Shown here one piece after another: positions 35,481 through 47,066 of a stretch of DNA of 64,000 bases. How positions within the stretch are numbered: the stretch's first letter is position 1; every line of letters begins with the position of its first letter. A program made the translations under genes and the position numbers. The notes beneath the pieces were generated by a model. The model saw only the letters and a program-made list of their open reading frames with translations. It did no database searches and was not told the DNA's origin. This DNA is from Zizania palustris (taxonomy: Eukaryota > Streptophyta > Magnoliopsida > Poales > Poaceae). The stretch lies in NCBI GenBank assembly GCA_019279435.1, contig JAAALK010000286.1:42965712-43029711 (forward strand), read 5' to 3'.

Positions 35481-37009
35481 CATTCCCTTCCGCTTCATCA
35501 ACCAATCCATTTTGAGTATGAGGTTTAGGCCCTTGCAATCTATAAGGATTGGGTCGGCCCAAAATAATACCCCTTGGATCTCTATCCTTGTCCTTGGGCT
35601 AAACGGGGTGCCTAGATTTTGGTTGCCAGGGGTGGCAATTACCAAGGGTTTGGGTAGTTGGAGTACTTATAGTCCATTATTTATCACAAAGTTTTTGGAT
35701 ATGAAAGAGTGGGTTGCTCCCGAGTTGAATAAGATTACTACGGGTATGTAGTTTGCAGTAAACATACCGAGGATGACCTCTGGAGTCTCCTGAGCTTCCT
35801 CACCGGAGATGTGGTTGACGCGGGCACGAGTCTTCCTCGGCGAAGACGTGGTTGACGTGGGCACAGATCGCCAGGTTGAGAGCAACTCCTTGGGATTGCT
35901 TAGGGTGAGGACACTGATGGGAGTAGTTCCCTTTCTTATGGCAGTTGAAGCATACAACCGGTTTGCCGTTCCGGTCCCTCAGAGTGTTGGCCTTAGTGGT
36001 CAGTACTGGGGGAGCGAATGGAGCCGATGGAGCTGGGCGGGGGTTTCCGGTGCTCGAACCGCCAGAGTTGTACTGCGGCCTGAAGGCGGGACGAGGGTGA
36101 TGGTTCGGTGCATGGGTCGGATGAGTGAAAAGGGGCCCATGAAGGATCCCCTGGTTGTGTTTGAAGGCTATCATCTTCCTCTCCTTAAGGTCCAGTCGGT
36201 TTTGCTCGGTTTCTTAGGCGATAGCCTTGTTCACCAACTGTTGAAAGTTAGCGTAGTCCACTGCAACAAGCTGGACAGACAACTCATCCTTTAGTCCCGA
36301 AGGAACTTGGCTTGATGGTTAGCATTGGTGCGGACTTCCTCTGGCTCATAACGGGCCAAGCAATTGAACTCGTGGAGATACTCCGTGACTGACTTGCCTC
36401 CCTGCTGCAAGTCACAAAATTCTTGTTGCTTTTTGGCCATGACTCCAGCAGGAACGTGGGCGGCTCGGAAGGAGGTGGAGAATTCCGCCCAAGTGACTAC
36501 GTGACCCTTGGGTTGGGACTCACGGTAGTTGTCCCACTACTCGGCAGCCGGACCCTAGAGTTGGTGGGCCACGAATGCCATTCGCTCTGTGTAAGAGCAA
36601 GGGAGGAGATCCAACTTCTTTCCCATAGTCCTCAACCAATCCCCTGCCTCCATTGGGTTGGTCGTGCTTGAGAACGTGGGAGGTCGCACACATAGGAACT
36701 CTGGAAGTTGGGTGGCGGGGGTCGGTGTGGGGGCTTGAGGGCGTGGAGGTAGCTCCAAGTGGTGGTGTTGCTATAGACGATTTATCTGAGCCTACTGCTC
36801 ATGCATGTGGGCCTGCTGCTATTGCATCTGACCTAACAACGCGGTGATGAGTTGATTTTGGTTGGCCATCATCTCGGCTAGTGTAGGGATGTTGGTGATG
36901 GGTGCCCCGGCCTGACATTGCCCTAGAGCTTCTCCATTTGGTACTACATGGCTTGGCAGGTTGGGGGTGGCGGATGGGTTCTGGTCGTTGGCCATTCTGA
37001 AGGTGATAA
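35480..37009 (-). pseudogene. Del-like Ty3-gypsy gag and protease, degenerate
   Basis: On the minus strand from 37009 there is a gag N-terminus (LAEMMANQNQLITALLGQMQ). The gag core follows (FSSTTNPMEAGDWLRTMGKK, 36758-36555), then a zinc knuckle CFNCHKKGNYSHQC (about 36070), protease (VILFNSGATHSFISKNFV, about 35720) and its downstream GVLFWADPILIDCKGLNLIL to about 35490. The protease motif is NSGATHS instead of DSGATHS, so the catalytic Asp is lost. Frames shift several times. The gene is interrupted at 37007-37012 by the MITE and copia insertion and continues at 56010. Only gag and protease remain. Confidence 0.8.
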
Positions 37010-37277
37010 GGCTATTCACAATGGGGGTTTCATGGGGCGTTTCATGGTATTAATTACCATGCCACATCAGATTTTTTGCTGACATAACATTCAATTAATG
37101 AGGAAAGAGAAGAAAGTAGTGTCATCACCATAACATGGTGCTAACTCGTTTCCAAGATGGATGAAACAAAATGAAACACCCATTGAGAGCCAAATCGTTT
37201 CATCAGAGAGAGGGTATTTCATGAGAGCTAGTTGCATTTAATTACACTGGTTAGCCTATGAAATAGTGAAATGAAAC

Positions 37278-39345
37278 TGTTGGACCGAAAACGGCGACCA
37301 GAGGGGGGGTGAATGGGAGCTTTTAAAATTTCAGGCTAAAAACAACCTTCGGTTTTAATCCTGTCTTCTGCGAAACAGGCTTCGAACACTACCTTCGAAG
37401 GTATGGTTCGGAGGTACTTCGACAGCTCCGAACACAGGCTTCGCAGGAGCAAAAGTTCGAAGCCAAGAAGACTTCGCTCCACTAACAACCCTCGAGAATC
37501 TACTCTGCTAAGTCAGTGCAGGCTCTGCACACTAGGTGCTTCGAGCAGGCTTCGCACTTCACCCTTCGCAAGAGTGGACACCCCACTGAGGACTTCGACC
37601 AAGTACTTGGCAGCAGCAACTGGTGCTGGGCTTCGTACACGAAGGTCTAAACGCACACAAACGGACTTCGCTAAGGGCTTCGACACAAGAAGCAAAACGG
37701 GCCTCGATCAGGGCTTCGCTAGTAAGCGGTGAGGTCTAGCCTCAAGTTACACAAAGCGACAGCACGCTGAAAAACACACTTCGCACAAAGACAACCTTCG
37801 CTTAGACAGGCTTCGGTGCACTACAACTAGCGAGGCATGTAACGCGAGCTCAAGCAAAAAGCACAAAGAAGCAGGGCTTCGCCGCTTGAACAAGGAACAC
37901 AATAAATTGAACTCTGGATGAATACAGCGAGGTATGTGGCTACAGGAGCTCAACAGTAAATGCTCAAAGTGTTAAATGTTACCTACCGAGCCCCCATATT
38001 TATAGCCCACAGTTCACCCAAGTGAATTGACTACTTTACCCCTAGGGTTTACACCAGTTTTGTCTCAACAAAACAGAGGGGTACAAAAGGTAGTCTAACT
38101 TTATTCTGGAGGCTTCTCTGTCAGCTTTGCAGAGGGGACAACGTCAGCTTTTTACAGAGCAGACAGTGTCAGTCTTTGCAGTCTTTGACCTTCTGGAGCC
38201 TCCCTTCGCACGCGAGGGTGTGGTAGCTTAGGCGAGAAGCCTTGAGCCTGGTGGCCTTCGCTTCGCCGAAGATGGCCTCCGATATAGTGACGGTTTTGAG
38301 CTGAAGCCGTCAAAGCCCTTGGGCCTTCGCACCAACACCTCCGGAGTGGACCACCACGGCTTCGCAGCTTCACCCAGCTCGAACTCCGTCAGTCCATGTA
38401 CCGAAGCCATTCAGGCCGAAGTACCTCAAGTCAACCTTGCTCCGGAGCTAGCCTCGCTCCGAAGCCTTCCTCACTCCAAAGCCCCACCTTCGGAATACTA
38501 CCCTTCGAAGTCCCTCCTTCGTCCAAGGCCTCCGCACGAAGCATTCCATGAGCCCTTCGTCGCAGTGTCTCTCCCCGAGCACACTCCTCGACGAGCCTCA
38601 CCCGGACCATGCCTTCGATGCGCCTCGACTTCTGAGACCTTCGTCGGGCACCTTCGAATGTCTCCCTCCGGAGCACACTTCGAACTCCTTGCCTCCGCAG
38701 AGGACTTGTTCCACCATACTCCGAAGTCACTCCATCCGGAGTACCTTCAAAGTGCCTCACCTCCGAGGACTTTGTCTCGGAGTACCTTCAGCCGGAGCCA
38801 CGCTCCGCACTCTCTGCCTTCACCTGGCACGCCTCGACCCGAGGACCGACCCGGACCACCTTCGCAGCCACCGTGACGGAGCTCCCCGCTCCCCTGGCAT
38901 CAAGCCTCCCGCTTGACCCAGGTTCACCTGCTGCAAACCTTGTCCGTCTCCTCCGAAGTCCCTACGCACCACAGACAAACAGACAAGTGTATCCAGTACT
39001 CCGGAGACCTCTCCGGGTAAGCAACCTCCGGCACACACTCCGGTGTACCGCCCAAAGTACCGAAGCCTTCGGTACAGACCCAGTCATCGTGTACTGTCGG
39101 ACCCCTCCGACACGCACACTCCGCTGCAACAGCTGCAGCAACCAACCCACCGAACACACTTCGGTGAAACCACCTCCGAACACTCTTCGGAGGTACAACC
39201 TCCGAAATCCCTCCGGAAGTACCCTCCTCCGAACACCTTCGGAGGTCCAACCTCCGAACACCCTTCGGAGGTACCCTTCGAACCAGAGGGTAAAAACCTG
39301 TCAATCACTCATCACAAACACCGAAACCAATCCCTTGGTTTCTCA
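37278..39345 (-). repeat. 3' LTR of the complete copia element
   Basis: 2068 bp, plus-strand ends TGTTGGACC and GGTTTCTCA. TATAAATA on the minus strand at 37997-38004. Extremely rich in CTTCG, CCGAAG, TTCGAA and CTCCGA words, especially 38240-39300. Open frames here (for example 38319-38876) are products of this composition, not genes. Confidence 0.95.
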
Positions 39346-40537
39346 ATCTCCCCCTTGATGAGTGCATTGACAACCAACTTTAAATCCAAGAAAATTTAAA
39401 AACTTTCAGCACACAAGTGACCATAAAAACTCAAAAAAGAGCCAAATCATGTCACTTGACAGAAGAATTTTCCTCCCCCTTTCTCAAAAAGGTAAAAGCC
39501 CCTTCGGCAAATCTCAGGATAAAAACTCCCCCTTGAGTTAAGTTTTCCTTCTTTGCAACAGAGAACCTTCTCCCCCTTTATGTCAAATTTTCTCCCCCTT
39601 TGGAAATTATACCCCCTTGCGGCAGAGAACGTAGCAAATCTCTCCCCCTTTGGCAATGCAAGCATCAAGGAGCATGAAAAGGATGCATAGCTTGGAAATG
39701 ATCAGAATTGCAAAGACATATAAAGCAAAAATATGCCAACAATAACACGAAAGATCATGGGCTCAGCTCAATTTAACATTCTCTAAAAACATGATGAAGC
39801 ATGTGATTTGATCATTTTGGAAATAAAAGCATCACCACTTAGTCAAGGAAACTAGACAAGTAAAAGCAAGAACTGCGCAAAGCTAGTCAATTTCTACTCT
39901 AGACAGACAAGTCCAGTTCAAATGGAGCAAATGAAAGCAAACTTGATGATCAAAGAATTTTGTTGTTCTTTTCTTAGTGCCAGGGGTTATTTGTTTGTCC
40001 ACCTTATACTTTCCAATCAGGCCAAGCCTAGGCATGAAAGCCATTAGAAGCTTAAAGCAATGATTTTGGCATACACTACACTATTCCAGTTCAGACCAAT
40101 GTGCAATGGTAAGCAATCTAGAATAGGGTAGTGCGACAAACAAACCCACCTGGATCTTTTCTCTTAAAGCATGCAAATCATGGAGTTTTTGATTTTAATT
40201 AAGTGAGTCAATTTGTTTTAACACTTGATGAATATCCATGAGGATTTAGAACAATTGTTCAAGTTGCAATTTTTAGCATCCAAAGAACAGTGTCTTGCTA
40301 TCAAGCAGATAAAAGACAGCTAAAGCAGTCCTGCCTAAACATGCTAGATTCAAGACTAAACAGTGAGCACGATTTGATTTTGAAAAGAAAACATCATGCA
40401 CATGAATGTTTCAGATAAATTAAAAAGAGCTGAGCTGACATGATTTCATAAGTTATAGTCAGGCATATAGGTGCAAAATATGTAAATGCAATTTCAACAC
40501 AATTAGCAAATGCACATCCATCTAAAACTGCTCCCCC
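39346..40537 (-). other. 3' noncoding region of the copia element with polypurine tracts
   Basis: The tract CAAGGGGGAGAT (39346-39357, minus strand) abuts the 3' LTR and is the likely plus-strand primer. Further AAAGGGGGAG-like tracts recur at about 39472, 39527, 39571, 39593, 39611 and 39643, and one lies near 40530. No envelope-like frame is visible in this 1.2-kb region. Confidence 0.8.
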
Positions 40538-43500
40538 TCACAAAATGTCGTAAGGGTGACAAATACCAAGTTCCCCACGCAAGTAAGCAAATCGAGAAGC
40601 ATCGAGGGGTTTTGTGAAAATGTCGGCTAGCTGGTGTTGGGTATCAACATATTGAAGTTCAATATCACCCTTCTCATTGTGATCTCTGAGAAAATGATAC
40701 CGCACATCAATGTGTTTGGTTCTGGAGTGCTGAACCGGGTTGTTTGCAATACAAATAGCACTAGTGTTATCACAGAAAAGTGGAACACTCTTATAATCTA
40801 ACCCGAAATCCCGCAAAGTGGAAGTCATCCACAGAATCTGAGAGCAACAGCTAGCTGCAGCAACATATTCGGCCTCAGCCGTCGATTGTGCAACACCAGA
40901 CTGTTTGCGGGAAGACCAGCAAACCAGAGAAGTACCCAGAAAATGACAAGTATCAGAGGTACTCTTCCTATCAATTCTACACCCAGCAAAATCCGCATCG
41001 GAATAACCTCGAAGACATAAAAATGAAGATGCTGAATACCATATGCCAAATTCGAGGGTATGTTTGAGATACCTGAGTATGCGTTTTACCGCTTGGCGGT
41101 GCGAAGCTCGTGGTGAAGCCTGAAAACGAGCGCATAGACACACTGCGAAGTGTATGTCCGGCCTCGTGGCAGTCAAGTAGAGGAGGGAGCCGATCATGCT
41201 TCGGAACTCCTTCTGATCTACGGCTTCTCCATCTTCGTTAGGATCCAATGCTACAGATGTAGCCATTGGAGTGGCGAGGGGCTTCGCATCGGACATATCA
41301 AACTTCTTGAGCAGGTCCTTGGTGTACTTCGTCTGGTGGACGAAAGTACCTTGTTTGCTTTGCTTGATTTGCAAACCAAGGAAAAAGGTGAGTTCACCCA
41401 TCATGGACATTTCAAATTCCCTGCTCATGGTATCTGCAAACTCGGCAACCAAAGCATGAGACGAGCCACCAAAGATGATATCATCCACATAAATCTGAAC
41501 CAGGAGGAAATCTTTGCCATGCTTGAGAGTAAACAGTGTTTTATCAACAGAGCCCATCAAATACCCTCGCTCAAGCAGAAAAGACTTAAGTCTATCATAC
41601 CAAGCCCGAGGGGCCTGCTTGAGTCCATAAAGAGCCTTATGAAGTTTAAGGACTTTATGTGGGTACTTGGGGTTTTCAAAACCAGGGGGTTGTTTTACAT
41701 AAACATCTTCACCTATGAAGCCATTAAGAAAAGCACTTTTGACATCCATTTGATAGAGTTTGAATCCCCGGGATGTCGCAAAGGCAAGCAAAATCCTAAT
41801 GGCCTCAAGGCGAGCAACAGGTGCAAAAGTTTCAGTAAAATCAATCCCTTCTAGTTGAGAAAAGCCCTGAGCTACAAGTCTAGCTTTGTTTCTAACTATA
41901 GTCCCATCCTCCCCTTGTTTATTTTTGAAAATCCATTTTGTTCCAATGAAATGAACATTTGGTGGAGGATCAACTAATGACCAGACTTGGTTTCTCTCAA
42001 AATTTTCAAGCTCTTCATGCATGGCATTGATCCAACTAGAATCAGAAAGTGCATGACTAACATCTAAGGGCTCGAAAGAAGCAACAAAAGCAGCATTAGT
42101 GAAATGGGCATGTGAACGAGTTACCCTTTGATCAAGCTCACCAATTATCTGCTCGGGAGGGTGCATCCTTTGAACATGATGTGGAGCCTCGCGGCGGGAT
42201 GCAGTCTCCCCCTCAACTTGTGCGTTGGAGTGGTCCAAGATGACCGATGTTGAGGTAGTCGCTTCGGGACCTCGTGCCGAAGTAGTTGAAGCGGGGTCAG
42301 CTTCGGGGGTTGACGTCGAGGGTAGTAGGGGTTCATCCTCGAATTCTCCGGGATCTTCTTCTTCGAAGATGGTCTGTTCCATGTCGTGTTCATTTGCCTG
42401 TTCAAATGCAGAACTAACAGAGGGGATTGATTCATCAAAAGTCACATCACATGACTCGATGACAGTGTTAGTTTCCAAGTTATAAACACGATAAGAATGA
42501 CCATGTGTTGTGTAACCCAAAAAGATCCCGTCAGAATAGCGCGACTCAAATTTATCCAAGTTACCACGTTTTAGGATAAAGCAGCGACAACCAAAAACTC
42601 GAAGATGAGTAACCTTGGGCTATCTCCCAAAACGCAGCTCATAAGAGGTCAAATTTAAAATTGAGCGCAAGAATATACGGTTTGAGATGTAACATGCAGT
42701 GTTCATGGCCTCAGACCAGAATTTTCTAGGAGTCCTATGCTCATCAAGCATCGTCCTAGCCATCTCAACCAAAGTGTGGTTCTTCCTCTCAACAACACCG
42801 TTCTGTTGAGGAACCCGCGGAGCAGAGAATTGATGTTCTATGCCATGCTCCATGCAAAAGTCAACAAAGAGACTATTTTTGAACTCAGTGCCATTATCAA
42901 TTCGAATGAATTTCAATGCACCAGGGAGTTCAGTAAAAAGTCTCAAAGCCAAGCTCCGAAAGTGTGAAAACACTTCATCCTTGCTGGCAAGAAAGAAGAC
43001 CCAAGAGTAGCGAGAGAAATCGTCAACAATAACTAATACATACCACTTGCCGCCTAAAAAACTAACCCGAGAAGGACCTACAGTGTCCATATGGAGAAGT
43101 TCTCCGGGTTGTTCATTCATCACTGTGGTGACTGGCGAATGCGAAGCGGCAATCATTTTTCCATGTCGACAAGGAGTGCAAACTAAATTCTTCTCAAACT
43201 TGAGCTTGGGCAATCCTCGGATCAGACCTAGGGCGCTCAGACGAGGGAGCAACTCAAAGCTCATATGCCCTAGTCTCCTATGCCACTTCCAAAGCTCAGA
43301 AGTCGAATGAGCGACAAGACAATGAGAAGAACCAGACGACTCTGAAAAATCAGCTCCAAAAACTCTCCCAACTCTAAAGATCTTACACACCACAACGCCA
43401 TCAGAATTGAGCACTTGCGAAGTATCGCGATGGAATCGCACTTCGAAGCCCTCATCAAGCAACTGAGATACAGACAACAAATTGTATCCCAGGTTCTCAA

Positions 43501-45161
43501 CCAAAGCAACATCTTTGAGAGTGAAGTTTTAGTTAATTCTTACCACACCTTTACCTTTCACTCTACTCCTTCGATTGTTTCCGAAGGTGATATGTTCCCT
43601 TTGCTTGGTTGTGGTGAGGCTGGAGAACCAAGCTGCATCTCCGGTCATGTGGCGCGAACAACCGGAGTCCATGATCCACGTGCCCTCCAAGCCTCGATCT
43701 GTCGCCTACACACGATAAGAATATCTCGATCGCTCAGTGTTGGGGTGAGTGAAATAATGGCGAGGCATCCAACACTGAGTGACACGAGTAGTAGGCGCAG
43801 TAAAAGTAGACGGTCTACGCACATGATAATCTGAATGATGCACAGTGCAAGGTCTACCTACATGCTGTGAACGAACAACATGTCGAGGTCTCCTACTCTG
43901 ACGAGGTACAAAGCTACTCGCCCGGGGTCTACCACCATATGGAACATGGTGAACACCTCGAGGAGCAAAACCTCTCCGAGAAGCACGAGGAGCCTCAAAA
44001 GCAGGACGATAGTAAAATTCAGACTCATGCATACCTAAAGATGGGTAATGCATGTCCTGGTAACTCATCGCCTGAGAGCGTCGCTCATCCTTGATGCGAT
44101 GAAAACAGAACCCAACCAAATGACCCGCCCGCTGACAGTAAGAACAGTGAAACACTCTCCGAGGGGCACTCTCATGGGTCACAGGAGCAACTCTCACAGG
44201 CTCCTTGGGTTTTCTCCGAGTGGTTTTCTTGGGAGGAATCTTCTTGGTAGGAGGTGTGGTTTTCTTTGGTGGTTGGGTAGGCTTTTTGGCTGATGGGGTG
44301 TCTAACAGAGCTCTCTCTTTCTCTAGGGTAGTGGGAGAGGTAAAAACAGTTTTGGTCTTACTGTCTGAAGGTATCCTCTCAAAACCCAAACCTAGAGCTA
44401 CCCCTGCTCTGTCAGCACACAACTTGGTCTTGGCCAAGAGCAAATCCATCCTACCCTTTCCCTCAGTGCACTTGTTTACCACGGAAAGAAGGTACTCATT
44501 TTCAGACATGAGGTTTTCAGCTCGCTCTCTAGCAGTGCCTAGCTGGTCCTTAAGGGTAATGCATGTGTCACAAACAGGCTGCACATCCTTAGAACTATCG
44601 GCCCTCTCCAATCTAGCCTCCAAATCATGAACATGTTTATCACGTAAATTAATGCTCTCGCGTAATAAAGAACAGTTCATGCAATCAATAACATCATGAG
44701 GTCTAGAATCCACCTCCAAAAGCTGCTTCTGTGCAGTCTCAAGCTCAGAAAGAGTCTGAGCATGAACAGAACGCAACTGAGCAAGCTCACTCATAACAAC
44801 AGAACATGACTCACATTCAACATCATCAAATTTAGACTTAAGCATGGCATATTCAGTAGAAATAGTTTCTAGCCTAAGTCTAAGGTCTTTTCTTTCTCTA
44901 GCGGCTTGCACAAGTAATCTATCCTGACCAAGAACTACTTCATTCAGTTCATCTAATTTAATCAGTAGCTGGTCAGATGATAGAGTTACCTCAGATGAGT
45001 CAAGCTCATCGCCGCTGTGATCGCTGTCGGCCATGAAGCAAAGACCGGTGAAGTCTCGTCCCTTCTTGTCCTTCTTGTCCTCCTTCCTTGGGGACTCCTC
45101 CTCCTCAGAGCTCGACTCCTCAGTTGAGGAAGTGTCGATGTCGCTGAGAGCAGCAACGAAT

Positions 45162-46092
45162 TGATGAGGACATCGCTGCCATTGATACAACCACAACAGA
45201 AGCCAACACTTCACCGCTTACACCTAAGCAAGGACCAATGACACGCGCCCGTGCACGTGAACTTAATTATCTGGTGAACTCGTTCCTAGCTGTTCAAGTT
45301 AATTATTTTTCCAATGGGGTACTATTAAAGTCTTGTGATGACTTTATTATCCTTAAGTGCTTAGGAACTGAACCAGCTAGGAGTGGAGAAGGCAACAATG
45401 CAATAAATATTCGTGCACCCGAAGGGACTCTTGTAACTGCAGAAATCCAAGATTAAATGGAGCATATCTTTCAACTCCCAAGGTTGTTTAATGCAAATAA
45501 ATACTTGTTGGAAAGGTCTCTTCGTCTGCTTTCCAACGGATCAAGAATCAATGGCAGAGGACAGATGAAACGTCCAGAAACTGCCGAAGAACGCTCGTGA
45601 CTCCATCCTGAGTTTCAGGTTTCTCCCTTTAAAAGCAAGTGGTAGCCACAAAAGAACTCGGGTTTTGTTTTGATGTAAGATAGCTGCTGCTACTTCCTTG
45701 TAACGCGCGTGTCGGCTAGACCGCCCGATTACTTGAATCAAAACTCCAACTTCTATCACATCCGTGAGTGTTTGCTTGTCATCTTGTTCTTGCTTGTTCT
45801 TCGATTGCTTGCAGGTTCAAGGCTGTTCTTGGCACGGCAAGAGCAGCAACAACCGGAGTCGGTGTAACTATCGCTAAGGCGCAGCATCCTTGTGGTTGTT
45901 GTAGTCGGGTAGCACAACGTCGATCTCCACCCCCAAATCGTAGTTATCAGGAGACGGTGTACCTGTCGCTCAAGGCGCCACACCATCTTGGTTGTGGTAG
46001 TCGGGCAGCCAACGTCGGCCTCCACCAAATTCACCATATCCTCCATCTCTCATCGAAAGATCGGGCTCCCTCGTACCCGTTCGGGTCTATTA
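45162..46092 (+). repeat. 5' LTR of the CRM-type element
   Basis: 931 bp; the first 295 bp repeat the last codons and stop of the polyprotein because the gene overlaps the LTR. A CTTTAAAAG box near 45627 is a possible TATA equivalent. An internal sequence starting AGTGGTATCAG follows at 46093. Confidence 0.92.
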
Positions 46093-47066
46093 AGTGGTAT
46101 CAGATTTCAGGTTGATCGGTGAGAGATCTCCTTCTCCTTTGCTTTATTTTTCCTACAGTCCACTTTTGCCCAAAGATAAGTCGATCTGAAAATCCCAAAA
46201 AACATTTTGTGCCTTTGCTTTGCTACTTAGCTCTCGGCTTGTTGAATTCCCGGTTACTTCTTTGTGTCAAGTTGCTGGTCCTAAGTTTTTACCGCTAGAG
46301 TTTTGAGTTCGTGCACCTTGTTCTATCTCCATTTTCATTCTCTAGCTGAAGTTACAAGGAGAAAAAAAGGCAAGTGCAAAACAAAAGCCGCACAGATCAG
46401 CAAGAAACAAGGCACAGGTCAAAAAAAAAGAAAAAAAAAGAAAAAAAAAACAAAAAAAAAGAGGAGAAGCGGTCCTGTTAGTTGCTTGTACGAACTCTTG
46501 TCCGATCTTTTGTCCGATCGGTGGGAGACAGTGGCAGTTTCGGCTTGTCCGATCCCTTGTCCAAACTCTTGTCCGAACTCTTGTCTGATCTTTTGTCCGA
46601 TCAGTAGGAGACAGTGGCAGTTTCGGCTTGTCCGATCCCTTGTCCAAACTCTTGTCCGATCTCTTGTCCGATCTGCAGAGAGCTGATTTTGGCTTGTTAT
46701 TGCTTCCATTTGATTTCAGTTTGCTGTCTTGAGCATTTTGGTGATTACGTTTGGGTGACGGCTCACGTCTCTATCACGGTTTGGACTAGGACCAGCACAG
46801 TACCATCGCGGAACGTTTATTCAACTTGCTGTGACTAACGTGGTACTAGCTGTTCCTTTGTGCAATTGTTTTAGCAGCCACCTACAGCTCCACTTTATTA
46901 TCTATAACACTACCGGGTTGTGCTGGCAGTCACCGTTTGTTGTTGTTCTTGCTGTTTGCCGACGCCTCCTGCATTGTGTGGTAAGAACTTGCAAGACCTT
47001 GATTTCTTGCTAGTGAGAAAGTGTCTGTGTCCTACCATCTCCTAGCAACTGCTAGGTTTAATCTGC
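46093..47066 (+). other. 5' untranslated region of the CRM-type element with tandem repeat
   Basis: It holds the PBS, an A-rich run (about 46420-46462) and an 83-bp tandem duplication (about 46499-46676; ACAGTGGCAG at 46528 and 46611) built from TTGTCCGATC and TTGTCCGAAC subunits. It leads to the gag start without another long frame. Confidence 0.85.

Noticed and set aside
38319..38876. 185-residue open frame and several overlapping frames in the copia LTRs (also 54675-55445, 256 residues)
   Set aside because: They occur in both LTRs on both strands, arise from the CTTCG/CTCCGA-rich composition, and show no domain.
41150..41854. 234-residue plus-strand frame
   Set aside because: It is the antisense of copia reverse transcriptase and RNase H, which are clear on the minus strand.
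45768..46115. 115-residue plus-strand frame, repeated at 52445-52915
   Set aside because: It is contained in the two CRM LTRs and differs only where the flanks differ; no domain.
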